Source: Actinomycetes bacterium
GTDB lineage: Bacteria; Actinomycetota; Actinomycetes; Propionibacteriales; Propionibacteriaceae
DNA: 12,573 nucleotides
Direction: 5' to 3'
Assembly (NCBI GenBank): GCA_023436925.1
Contig: JAEZHJ010000176.1
Coordinates: forward strand, 1 to 12,573
The notes beneath the pieces are model-generated. The model had not been told where the DNA came from, searched no databases, and saw only the letters and a list, made by a program, of their open reading frames with translations. A program made the translations under genes and the position numbers. This document shows positions 6,751-12,573 of the stretch, one piece after another; position 1 is the stretch's first letter; every line of letters begins with the position of its first letter.

Positions 6751-9700
6751 ATGACCCTCACTCAGTGCAGCAGTTGCGGGGCCGAAAGCCCGGCCGGTAA
6801 ACGCTTCTGTGCCGACTGCGGTACCCCATTGAGCCTGCACTGTCCCGCCTGTGGGGCGACCGTGAGGACAGGGCAGCGATTCTGCGCCGACTGCGGCACA
6901 CCGTTGGCCGCCCCGCCCTCAGCGCCGGACGCGCTGACCGATGCCTCGCCGTCGCCGGCGGTCGTCGCCCCGGCCATCGCCCAGGCCGTCGGGGAGCCGG
7001 TTGCGGAACGGCGGATGTGCTCGGTGTTGTTCGTCGACCTGGTGGGGTTCACCTCGACCTCTGAACTGCGCGACCCCGAGGAGGTCCGCGAGCTGCTGAG
7101 CCACTACTTCGATCGGGCCAGGACCGTGATCGGCCGCTACGGCGGAACTATCGAGAAGTTCATCGGGGACGCCGTGATGGCCGTGTGGGGCACCCCGGTC
7201 GCCACTGAGCTGGACGCCGAGCGAGCGGTGCGTGCTGCGCTCGACCTCCTCGAGACCGTCCACCAACTGGGAGAGGACTCCCGGATCCCCGGGCTCGCTG
7301 CCCGGGCCGGTGTCCTCACCGGGGACGTCGCCGTCACGATCGGTGCCACCGACCAGGGCATGGTCGCCGGGGATGCAGTCAACACGGCCGCGCGGATTCA
7401 AAGCGCCGCCCGGCCCGGGAGCGTTCTGGTGGACGGCACCACCAGACGTCTCACCGAGAACGCGATCTCCTACACCGACGGGGGCGAGCACCTGCTCAAG
7501 GGGAAGTCCGAGGCCGAGCACCTGTGGCGGGCGGACCATGTGGTCTCGGCCACCGGCGGCATCCAGCGGGTCGACGGCCTGGAGGCCCCGCTCACCGGAC
7601 GCAACGCCGAGCTGCGGTCGATCCGCGAGATGTTCCACGCCTCCGACGAGCGCAGGCAGGCGCGCCTCGTCCTGGTGACCGGCCCGGCAGGGGTGGGCAA
7701 GTCCAGGTTGGGTTGGGAGTACGAGAAGTACACCGACGGCCTGGTGGGCGACACCTTCTGGCACCGCGGCGGGTGCCTGTCCTACGGCGAGGGCATGGTC
7801 TACTGGGCGCTGGCCGAGGTCGTGCGCCAGCGCTTCCAGATCGCCGAGGACGACCCCCCGGCCGTGGCTGCTGCGCGCTTGGCCGAGGGCCTGGAGTACT
7901 GGGTGCCGGACGCCGCCGAGCGCGACTTCGTCGGGCTGCGGCTGGGCAGGCTGATCGGGGTGCCGACGGCGAACGACACCGGCGCGCCGCTCGGGCGCGA
8001 GGACCTGTTCGCCGGCTGGCGACGGTTCTTCGAGCGACTCGCCAGCGTCGGCCGGGTCGCCATCCTCATCGAGGACCTCCACCACGCCGGCGACGACCTG
8101 CTCGACTTCCTCGACCACCTGGTCGACTGGTCGCGAGACCTGCCGATCTTCGTCCTGGCCTTCGCCCGTCCCGAACTGGAAGCCAAGCGGCCCGGATTCG
8201 GCATCGGACGTAATCGCGCAACCATCGCCCTCGACCCGCTGGACGCCGCGTCGATGGATACGATCGTCGACACTCTTGTGCCCGGCCTGCCGACCGAGGC
8301 GCGCCGGCGGATCACCGAGCGCGCCGAGGGCATCCCGTTGTACGCCCTGGAGTCGATCCGGTCGCTGATCGATCGCGGAGTCATCCAGGCCGAAGGCGGC
8401 TCCTACCGCCTGGTCGGCGACCCCGGCGTGCTGGATCAGCTGACTGTCCCGGACAGCCTGCGGGCGCTGCTCGCCGCCCGGCTCGACGCGCTCGACCCGG
8501 TGGCGCGGAGGCTGGTCGGGGACGCGTCCGTCCTGGGCGCCACCTTCCCGGCCGAGGCGGTGGTCGCTGTGTCAGGGCTCGCCGAGGACGAGGCCGCCGG
8601 GGTGCTGTCCGACCTGCTGCGCCGCGAGGTCTTCACGGTGAGCGCCGACCCGCTGTCACCACAGCGTGGCAACTACGGGTTCGCGCAGGAGATGCTGCGC
8701 CAGGTCGCGTACGAGACTCTCTCGCGGCGCGACCGTAAGGCCAGGCACGTCGCCGTGGCGCAACATCTGCGTCAGGCCTTTCCCAATGACGGCGAGGAAG
8801 TGGTGGACGCGATCGCCAGGCACTACCAGGACGCCCTCGACGCCGCCCCCGATGACCCTGACGCAGACCTGCTCCGAGGCCTCCTTGTCGAGACCCTGGT
8901 GCGCGCCGCCGAGCGATCCCGGCGCACCGGCGCACCACGCCGGGCGGCAGACTCGTTCACGGCTGCGGCCGACCTGATCGCCGACGCCGAGCCGCTGCGG
9001 GCGGCCAGGCTTCTGGTGGAGGCAGCCAGCAGCGGCAGCATCGCGTGGGAGCAGTCCCTCACAGCAGACACCGCCGAGCGGGCCGGGAAACTCGCGGTCT
9101 CCGTCGGGGACACCCGGCTGGAGGCCAGCGCAAAGGCCCTGGCGGGTCGAGCCCTGCGCCGGATCGGCAGGCACACCGAGGCGCGGGAGCTCCTCACCCA
9201 GGCGGTCGCCGTGCTGCGGACCGATCCCGGTCCTGACACCATCGACGCGCTCGACGCGTTGGCCTTGCTGGAGATCTTCGCGGGGACCTCGCAGGCCGCG
9301 CCCGTGTTGGCCGAGGTGTTCGACCTGGCCAACACGATCGGTGTGTCAGAGAACAGGTTCGCTCGACTGCTGGTGGGCCAGGCGATCTACTACGACCTCA
9401 TCGGGCAGCGCAGGCTGACCGAGCTGTACCTGCGGGAAGCGATCCGGACCATCGAGCGGGAGGGTCCATCATCCGAGCTTGCCGAGGCCTGCCTCAACCT
9501 CGGCAACTCGCTGCTGTGCCACGATCCGCGGGCCAGTATCGAAGCCTCACAGCGAGCCTTTGAGCTGGCCGTTGAGACCGGCAGCACCTATCTCATCGGG
9601 ACAACTGTGGCCAATCTCTCCTTCGGCCACCTCCAGCTCGACGACTGGGATCCCGCCGAACAGATGCTGCACCACCCCGTGCTGGAACTGGTGCCCGACG

Positions 9701-10350
9701 ACGTCTGGATCAAGGCCACGAGGGCTCAGCTCTACGCGCTGCGGGGCGACCTCGAACGCGCGAGGCTGGAACTCGCCAGACTGAGCGAGGACTTCCTGAC
9801 CAGCGAGGACCCACAGGACCGCTCGGCGCTCGCCGCCGCACGGGCCTTCCTCGCCTTCGCCGCTGGCGATCCCGCCGAGGCGCTCGCACAGGCCATGACC
9901 AGCCTGCGCTATGTCGGCGTCGGAGTGTCCTTCGCCGGAGACGACGGCCGGTTGGTCTGGCCGCTGGCCGCCCGCCTGAAGCACGCCCTGGGCCATTACG
10001 CCGACGAGGCCGAGTTGCTGGCCCTCTACGACGCCCAACCCAAGGGCGCCGTCGCACCGCTGCAGAGCGCCGAGGCCGAACTGATCCGGGCAAGGCTCTC
10101 CGCCTCCCGCGGCGAACCCGGCGCGGCCGCGCAGTTCGAGGCCGCGATCGAGTCGATGCGGCGGCTCAGCCCGCCCTACCATCTGGCCCACGGACTGCTC
10201 GATTACGCGGAATTCCTCCAGGGGGACCCCGACGACACGGTCATCCCCCTCCTCCTCGAGGAGGTAATCACCATCGCGGCCAAGCTCCGCTGCGATCCGC
10301 TGACCGCCCGAGCCGAGGCGCTCGCGGTCTCCCTGGTCCGCTCCGCCTGA
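6751..10350 (+). CDS. Class III adenylate cyclase with zinc ribbons, STAND-type ATPase and TPR region
   Basis: A 1199-residue cytosolic signalling protein. Two tandem zinc ribbons come first (Cys6/9/20/23 and Cys31/34/45/48), nearly duplicated from each other. A class III nucleotidyl cyclase domain follows (about 85-270): metal Asp96 in FVDLVGF, Asp140 in KFIGDAVMAVWG, transition-state Asn211 and Arg215 in VNTAAR. Lys136 and Asp208 are the adenine-specifying pair, so ATP is the predicted substrate and cAMP the product. Next is an AAA_16/STAND-like ATPase with Walker A GPAGVGKS (311-318) and Walker B ILIEDLHHAGDD (438-449), then about 500 residues of TPR-like helical repeats (roughly 700-1190). 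The architecture suggests cyclase output controlled by ATP/ligand or protein binding at the TPRs. The start is ATG 6751, behind GGGAG; the frame stays open upstream to 6565, but that would cross the regulatory region. It is divergent from EGH peptide 1. Confidence 0.93.
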   Translation: MTLTQCSSCGAESPAGKRFCADCGTPLSLHCPACGATVRTGQRFCADCGTPLAAPPSAPDALTDASPSPAVVAPAIAQAVGEPVAERRMCSVLFVDLVGFTSTSELRDPEEVRELLSHYFDRARTVIGRYGGTIEKFIGDAVMAVWGTPVATELDAERAVRAALDLLETVHQLGEDSRIPGLAARAGVLTGDVAVTIGATDQGMVAGDAVNTAARIQSAARPGSVLVDGTTRRLTENAISYTDGGEHLLKGKSEAEHLWRADHVVSATGGIQRVDGLEAPLTGRNAELRSIREMFHASDERRQARLVLVTGPAGVGKSRLGWEYEKYTDGLVGDTFWHRGGCLSYGEGMVYWALAEVVRQRFQIAEDDPPAVAAARLAEGLEYWVPDAAERDFVGLRLGRLIGVPTANDTGAPLGREDLFAGWRRFFERLASVGRVAILIEDLHHAGDDLLDFLDHLVDWSRDLPIFVLAFARPELEAKRPGFGIGRNRATIALDPLDAASMDTIVDTLVPGLPTEARRRITERAEGIPLYALESIRSLIDRGVIQAEGGSYRLVGDPGVLDQLTVPDSLRALLAARLDALDPVARRLVGDASVLGATFPAEAVVAVSGLAEDEAAGVLSDLLRREVFTVSADPLSPQRGNYGFAQEMLRQVAYETLSRRDRKARHVAVAQHLRQAFPNDGEEVVDAIARHYQDALDAAPDDPDADLLRGLLVETLVRAAERSRRTGAPRRAADSFTAAADLIADAEPLRAARLLVEAASSGSIAWEQSLTADTAERAGKLAVSVGDTRLEASAKALAGRALRRIGRHTEARELLTQAVAVLRTDPGPDTIDALDALALLEIFAGTSQAAPVLAEVFDLANTIGVSENRFARLLVGQAIYYDLIGQRRLTELYLREAIRTIEREGPSSELAEACLNLGNSLLCHDPRASIEASQRAFELAVETGSTYLIGTTVANLSFGHLQLDDWDPAEQMLHHPVLELVPDDVWIKATRAQLYALRGDLERARLELARLSEDFLTSEDPQDRSALAAARAFLAFAAGDPAEALAQAMTSLRYVGVGVSFAGDDGRLVWPLAARLKHALGHYADEAELLALYDAQPKGAVAPLQSAEAELIRARLSASRGEPGAAAQFEAAIESMRRLSPPYHLAHGLLDYAEFLQGDPDDTVIPLLLEEVITIAAKLRCDPLTARAEALAVSLVRSA

Positions 10351-10401
10351 CCGCGCCCGAGCGGCTCCCCCGACCGACCGCCCCGCGCCCCAGGCCGCGA
10401 C

Positions 10402-10656
10402 TCAGCGGATTCGCCGGTGGCCCTCGACGTCCTCGTCCGCCGGGGGAATCTTCTTCCGCGCCTCCTGGACCGGCTCAGCAGCGTCGACGAACATCCCGAA
10501 GCGGCTGTGTCCCTCGGCGTCATCGGGACGGATGATCGTGCCGCCGGATTGCTCCTTGCCCTCATCCATCAGGAATCGGACGTGGCCCTCGACGTCGTCG
10601 GCGGGCGGGACGCGGCGCGGCTCGAGGCCCCCGGACTGGTTCTGGTTGCTGCTCAT
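10402..10656 (-). CDS. Short EGH-repeat peptide 2 (84 aa, three EGH motifs)
   Basis: An 84-residue charged peptide related to the one at 6326-6562. Three repeat units are visible: RRVPPADDVEGHVRF (residues 14-28), IIRPDDAEGHSRF (41-53) and KKIPPADEDVEGHRR (68-82). The consensus is basic residue(s), Pro, then acidic-Asp-x-Glu-Gly-His, then Arg within two residues. The N-terminus (MSSNQNQSGG) is polar and flexible; there is no signal peptide, membrane helix or cysteine. ATG 10656 is preceded by AGGAG with good spacing (10664-10668), and a hairpin lies in the leader. It is divergent from the Crp-family gene and convergent with the cyclase gene, 51 bp away. Function is unknown. Repeats with similar flanks in a short ORF suggest a multi-core precursor or a multivalent binding peptide. 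Confidence 0.75.
   Translation of the reverse strand: MSSNQNQSGGLEPRRVPPADDVEGHVRFLMDEGKEQSGGTIIRPDDAEGHSRFGMFVDAAEPVQEARKKIPPADEDVEGHRRIR
10411..10617 (-). repeat. Three EGH-coding repeat units in peptide 2
   Basis: Units lie at 10573-10617, 10498-10536 and 10411-10455 and encode the three acidic-D-x-EGH-x-R segments. The first and third are close in DNA as well as protein (both carry gtggccctcgacgtc on the plus strand); the middle one is more divergent. Two related units lie in peptide 1. The pattern fits internal duplication followed by selection on the EGH core and its flanks. Confidence 0.7.
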
Positions 10657-10677
10657 GATGGACTCCTGGCATCTGCG

Positions 10678-10696
10678 GGGACGGATCCTCCGTCCC
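10678..10696 (-). promoter_or_regulatory. Perfect hairpin in the leader of peptide 2
   Basis: GGGACGGA (10678-10685) and TCCGTCCC (10689-10696) are perfect 8-bp complements around a 3-nt loop. The hairpin sits 21 nt upstream of the ATG at 10656, just before the Shine-Dalgarno, and is downstream of the 26-bp element in the direction of the peptide gene. It would be transcribed as a stable stem in the 5' leader and could stabilise the mRNA or tune translation. Confidence 0.45.
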
Positions 10697-10737
10697 GGTG
10701 GGATGATCCTGCTCCGCTCGGGCGGGGCCGTCAGTAG

Positions 10738-10763
10738 CGGGTAGCACCTTTGCTGTGTATCGG
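10738..10763. promoter_or_regulatory. 26-bp conserved intergenic element, copy 2
   Basis: The sequence CGGGTAGCACCTTT, then G, CTG, T, GTATCGG differs from copy 1 (6646-6671) at only two positions. Its near edge is 82 bp from the EGH peptide 2 start and its far edge is 60 bp before GTG 10824 of the Crp-family gene. The near-equal distance to both peptide genes argues that it governs the peptides; its position upstream of the Crp -10 would also allow autoregulation. Confidence 0.65.
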
Positions 10764-10795
10764 CCGATGCACAAGACCGGTCCGCCGGGCCCGGC

Positions 10796-10801
10796 CATAA
10801 T
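10796..10801 (+). promoter_or_regulatory. Candidate -10 (CATAAT) for the Crp-family gene
   Basis: CATAAT matches TATAAT at 5 of 6 positions. A start near 10808 leaves a short leader with a G-run (GGGGGG) just before GTG 10824. Upstream AAGACC at 10773-10778 is a weak -35 with 17-bp spacing. Confidence 0.45.
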
Positions 10802-10823
10802 CGTGTCGGGAGTCCGGGGGGCC

Positions 10824-11489
10824 GTGATGGAGTGGGAGATCCTGCGCAACCTTGAGCCGTCCGAGCGCCGGACGGTGCTGGCGAACGCGACCCGCCGCAG
10901 GTACCGCGATGGCGAGCACCTGTTCCATCAATCCGACCCGGGCGACTCGGTCCACCTGGTCGAAAAGGGCCATGTCTCGATCCAGGTCGTCAACCCGGCC
11001 GGCACCACCCTCACGCTGACCGTCCTGGCGCCGGGGAACTTCTTCGGCGAGCAGGCTCTGCTCGACCCGGACTCCAGGCGGACCGCCGCCGCGGTGGCGA
11101 TCGGGACGGTCGAGACCTGGGAACTGCGCCGGTCGGCGTTCAACGACCTGCAGCGCCGGTACCCGCAGGTCACCGTCGTGCTGATCGAGATGCTCGCCTC
11201 GCAGGTGCGCCGGCTGTCCGAGCAACTGCTCGACGCCCACACCCTGACCGCGGAGGAGCGCGTGCTCAAGCAGCTCCGCCGGCTCGCCGAGAGCTTCGGA
11301 TCAGACGGGTCGGCGACGATCCCGCTCACCCAGGAGGACCTCGCGTCGCTGGCGGGCACGACCCGTCCCACCGCCAACCGGGCCCTGCAGGGTCTCGTCG
11401 ACGACGGCAGGGTGACGCTGCGTCGTGGCCGCATCGAGGTGCCGAGGATCGCCTCCCTCACCGAGCCGAGACGCCGGGGAGTGCACTGA
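10824..11489 (+). CDS. Crp/Fnr-family transcriptional regulator with intact cNMP pocket
   Basis: A 221-residue cytosolic DNA-binding protein. The N-terminal cNMP-binding beta roll contains FFGEQALLDPDSRRTAAAVA (73-92). Glu76, Arg86 and Thr87 correspond to the cAMP-contacting Glu72, Arg82 and Ser83 of E. coli CRP with identical 10-residue spacing, so it is probably a true cAMP sensor and not an Fnr-type iron-sulfur sensor; no cysteine cluster is present. After the dimer helix (about 115-140), the HTH_Crp domain reads LTQEDLASLAGTTRPTANRA, with the recognition helix around Arg181-Leu188. The start is GTG 10824 (ATG 10827 is equally possible), behind a G-run. An in-frame GTG at 10755 is rejected because it falls inside the conserved 26-bp element. 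The gene is divergent from EGH peptide 2 and ends 2 bp from the convergent phosphodiesterase gene. Confidence 0.93.
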   Translation: MMEWEILRNLEPSERRTVLANATRRRYRDGEHLFHQSDPGDSVHLVEKGHVSIQVVNPAGTTLTLTVLAPGNFFGEQALLDPDSRRTAAAVAIGTVETWELRRSAFNDLQRRYPQVTVVLIEMLASQVRRLSEQLLDAHTLTAEERVLKQLRRLAESFGSDGSATIPLTQEDLASLAGTTRPTANRALQGLVDDGRVTLRRGRIEVPRIASLTEPRRRGVH

Positions 11490-11491
11490 GG

Positions 11492-12325
11492 TCACTCGGC
11501 GCGCGCACCGAAGGCGTACGCGGTGGTGAACTCCCCGATGGGGACTGCGGTGTGCACGATGCGGTCGGCGAAGACGTGGATGAGGTTGAGCGCCTGCCCG
11601 CCCCCGATCCCGCGGACCCCGCCGCCCGGCGCGAGGGGATCGACCGTGTAGCAGCTCGCCGCCGCCGCCGACACGGGGATGCCGGCGAAGGTGCTGGTGG
11701 TCGCGTGGTGCAGGTGCCCGGCGATGATGGTGCGGACGTCCGTGCCGGACAGGACCGTCGCGAGGCGATCCTGGCCGTGCAACTCGATCTCGTCGGACGG
11801 CGCGATCACCACCGGCAGCGGCGGGTGGTGCATGGCCAGGATCGTCCCACGTCGAGCGGGAGTGGCCAGTACGTCCGCGAGCCAGTCGAGTTGGGCGTCG
11901 GTCAGCTCGCCGTGATCGTGTCCCGGCACAGTGCTGTCGAGCACCACCAGGCGCAGGCCGGCCAGATCGTGGACCTCGTCGACTTCCGTCTCAGCCGGCT
12001 CGCCTCCCAGCAGCCCCGCCCGGAACTCGGCGCGCCGGTCGTGGTTTCCCATCACCCAGACCAGCTTCGCCCCCAGGCTGTCGGCGAGCGGCTCCAGCAG
12101 ACCCCTCGCCCGCGCGTACGCGTCCGGCGCCCCGGTGTCGGCGATGTCGCCGGTGACCACGATCGCGGCCGGTGTGAGACCGCTGGCAGCGACCCGGCGA
12201 AGTGCCGCGACCAGCTGCGCGTCCGCATCCACCACTCCGAAGAGCGGGCGCGACGCCGCGGCCAGATGGAGGTCGGTCAGGTGGACGATCACCTGCTCGG
12301 CCATCGGGTACTGCCCGGGTGTCAT
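11492..12325 (-). CDS. Rv0805-like class III cyclic-nucleotide phosphodiesterase
   Basis: A 277-residue cytosolic metallophosphoesterase that hydrolyses cyclic nucleotides. The full dinuclear metal set is present: Asp18 and His20 (LTDLHL), Asp60 (VTGDIAD), Asn94-His95 (MGNHD), His166 (AMHHPP), and His204 and His206 (AGHLHH). As I recall the M. tuberculosis Rv0805 sequence, each ligand is offset by a constant three residues, and flanking segments such as VDAD, LVWVMGNHD, VPGH and SCYT also match, which supports orthology. Rv0805 cleaves 3',5'-cAMP slowly and 2',3'-cyclic nucleotides better, so the physiological substrate is uncertain. With a cyclase and Crp protein alongside, a role in turning off cAMP is reasonable. 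The start at ATG 12325 has TACCGT 6 nt upstream, consistent with a leaderless transcript; ATG 12304 is the alternative. Confidence 0.93.
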   Translation of the reverse strand: MTPGQYPMAEQVIVHLTDLHLAAASRPLFGVVDADAQLVAALRRVAASGLTPAAIVVTGDIADTGAPDAYARARGLLEPLADSLGAKLVWVMGNHDRRAEFRAGLLGGEPAETEVDEVHDLAGLRLVVLDSTVPGHDHGELTDAQLDWLADVLATPARRGTILAMHHPPLPVVIAPSDEIELHGQDRLATVLSGTDVRTIIAGHLHHATTSTFAGIPVSAAAASCYTVDPLAPGGGVRGIGGGQALNLIHVFADRIVHTAVPIGEFTTAYAFGARAE

Positions 12326-12331
12326 GCGGGT

Positions 12332-12337
12332 ACGGTA
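12332..12337 (-). promoter_or_regulatory. Candidate -10 (TACCGT) for the phosphodiesterase gene
   Basis: On the minus strand TACCGT fits TANNNT and ends 6 nt before ATG 12325, the same geometry as the TAGCAT before the gene at 51. There is no Shine-Dalgarno at this start. No clear -35 is visible. Confidence 0.35.
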
Positions 12338-12369
12338 GCGGGCGCCGGCGGCCGCAGCTCCCGCACCGG

Positions 12370-12573
12370 TCAGAACAAGGCGCTCATCAGGTCACGCCGG
12401 GCCTTCAGGACGGCCGGATCGGACTGCCCGACGGTCTCGAACAGCTCCAGCAGCCGCAGCCGCAACTGCTCCCGGTCGGCGCCCGAGGTCACCCGGATCG
12501 CCCCCAGCAGCCGGTCGAAGGCGGCCTGCGGGTTGCCCCCGGCCAGTTCGACGTCGGCGGCCGCGGTCTGCGC
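12370..12573 (-). CDS. C-terminus of probable CnoX/YbbN-type thioredoxin-TPR protein (partial)
   Basis: The last 67 residues of a gene that runs off the window edge. The peptide reads as two amphipathic helical hairpins: ADVELAGGNPQAAFDRLLG, then DREQLRLRLLELFETVG, then SDPAVLKARRDLMSALF and stop. This resembles the TPR-like C-terminal end of actinobacterial YbbN/CnoX proteins (thioredoxin-like domain followed by TPRs, linked to chaperone and holdase function). The thioredoxin domain itself is outside the window, so the assignment rests on the tail alone. Its stop is 44 bp upstream of the phosphodiesterase start on the same strand; a separate promoter for the phosphodiesterase in this gap is likely. 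Confidence 0.65.
   Translation of the reverse strand, partial: AQTAAADVELAGGNPQAAFDRLLGAIRVTSGADREQLRLRLLELFETVGQSDPAVLKARRDLMSALF

Noticed and set aside
6919..8118. A 399-codon minus-strand frame inside the cyclase gene
   Set aside because: It is antisense to the catalytic and Walker A regions, whose residues are all conserved on the plus strand; no domain is seen in the antisense product.
10351..10401. Possible bidirectional terminator between the cyclase gene and peptide 2
   Set aside because: The 51-bp convergent gap is C-rich but shows no convincing stem followed by a T-run on either strand.
6326..10656. Lanthipeptide, lasso, thiopeptide or graspetide assignment for the EGH peptides
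   Set aside because: No cysteines are present and no LanB/M, YcaO, radical SAM, asparagine-synthetase-like or ATP-grasp gene lies in the window. The repeat does not match a RiPP class I know.
10755..10823. N-terminal extension of the Crp-family protein from GTG 10755
   Set aside because: The codon lies inside the conserved 26-bp element and the extension would cross the probable -10 at 10796. Family alignment begins near 10824.

Overview
The window is very GC-rich, with dense coding, short gaps, ATGA start/stop overlaps and likely leaderless starts, which points to a high-GC actinomycete. A protein that closely follows Mycobacterium tuberculosis Rv0805 supports this. I cannot name the genus. 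I see no rRNA, tRNA, CRISPR, transposase or other mobile element, and no gap longer than about 190 bp.

Layout. A small NAD(P)-binding protein (51-665, +) converges on a minus-strand gene series that reads, in transcription order: a 78-residue peptide with two EGH motifs (6562-6326); an MFS transporter fused to a cyclic-nucleotide-binding domain (6234-4504); a GAF protein (4507-3986); a cytosolic subtilisin-type S8 protease (3989-3075); and phosphoketolase (3065-681). The MFS/GAF and GAF/S8 junctions are 4-bp ATGA overlaps, and phosphoketolase follows S8 after 9 bp, so these four are probably one operon that may begin with the peptide gene. Divergent from the peptide gene is a 1199-residue adenylate cyclase-ATPase-TPR protein (6751-10350, +). 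It converges on a second, 84-residue peptide gene with three EGH motifs (10656-10402, -). Divergent from that is a Crp/Fnr-family regulator (10824-11489, +), which ends 2 bp from a convergent Rv0805-like cyclic-nucleotide phosphodiesterase (12325-11492, -). The last 204 bases hold the C-terminus of a probable CnoX/YbbN-type thioredoxin-TPR protein.

How the parts may fit together. Within about 8 kb there is a predicted cAMP maker, a transcriptional cAMP reader, a cAMP-reading transporter and a cAMP destroyer. They are interleaved with two related short peptides whose repeat unit is acidic-D-x-E-G-H followed closely by Arg. A 26-bp element, 24/26 identical, sits in both divergent intergenic regions at almost the same distance (84 and 82 bp) from each peptide start. 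This ties the two peptide loci to the cyclase and the Crp gene. My hypothesis, not established by sequence alone, is a cAMP-controlled peptide system: repeat-containing precursors, a cytosolic S8 protease for processing, a cNMP-gated MFS exporter and a GAF sensor, with phosphoketolase as a metabolic output or passenger. No recognisable RiPP-modifying enzyme (radical SAM, YcaO, LanM, ATP-grasp) is encoded in the window, so any modification would need enzymes from elsewhere.
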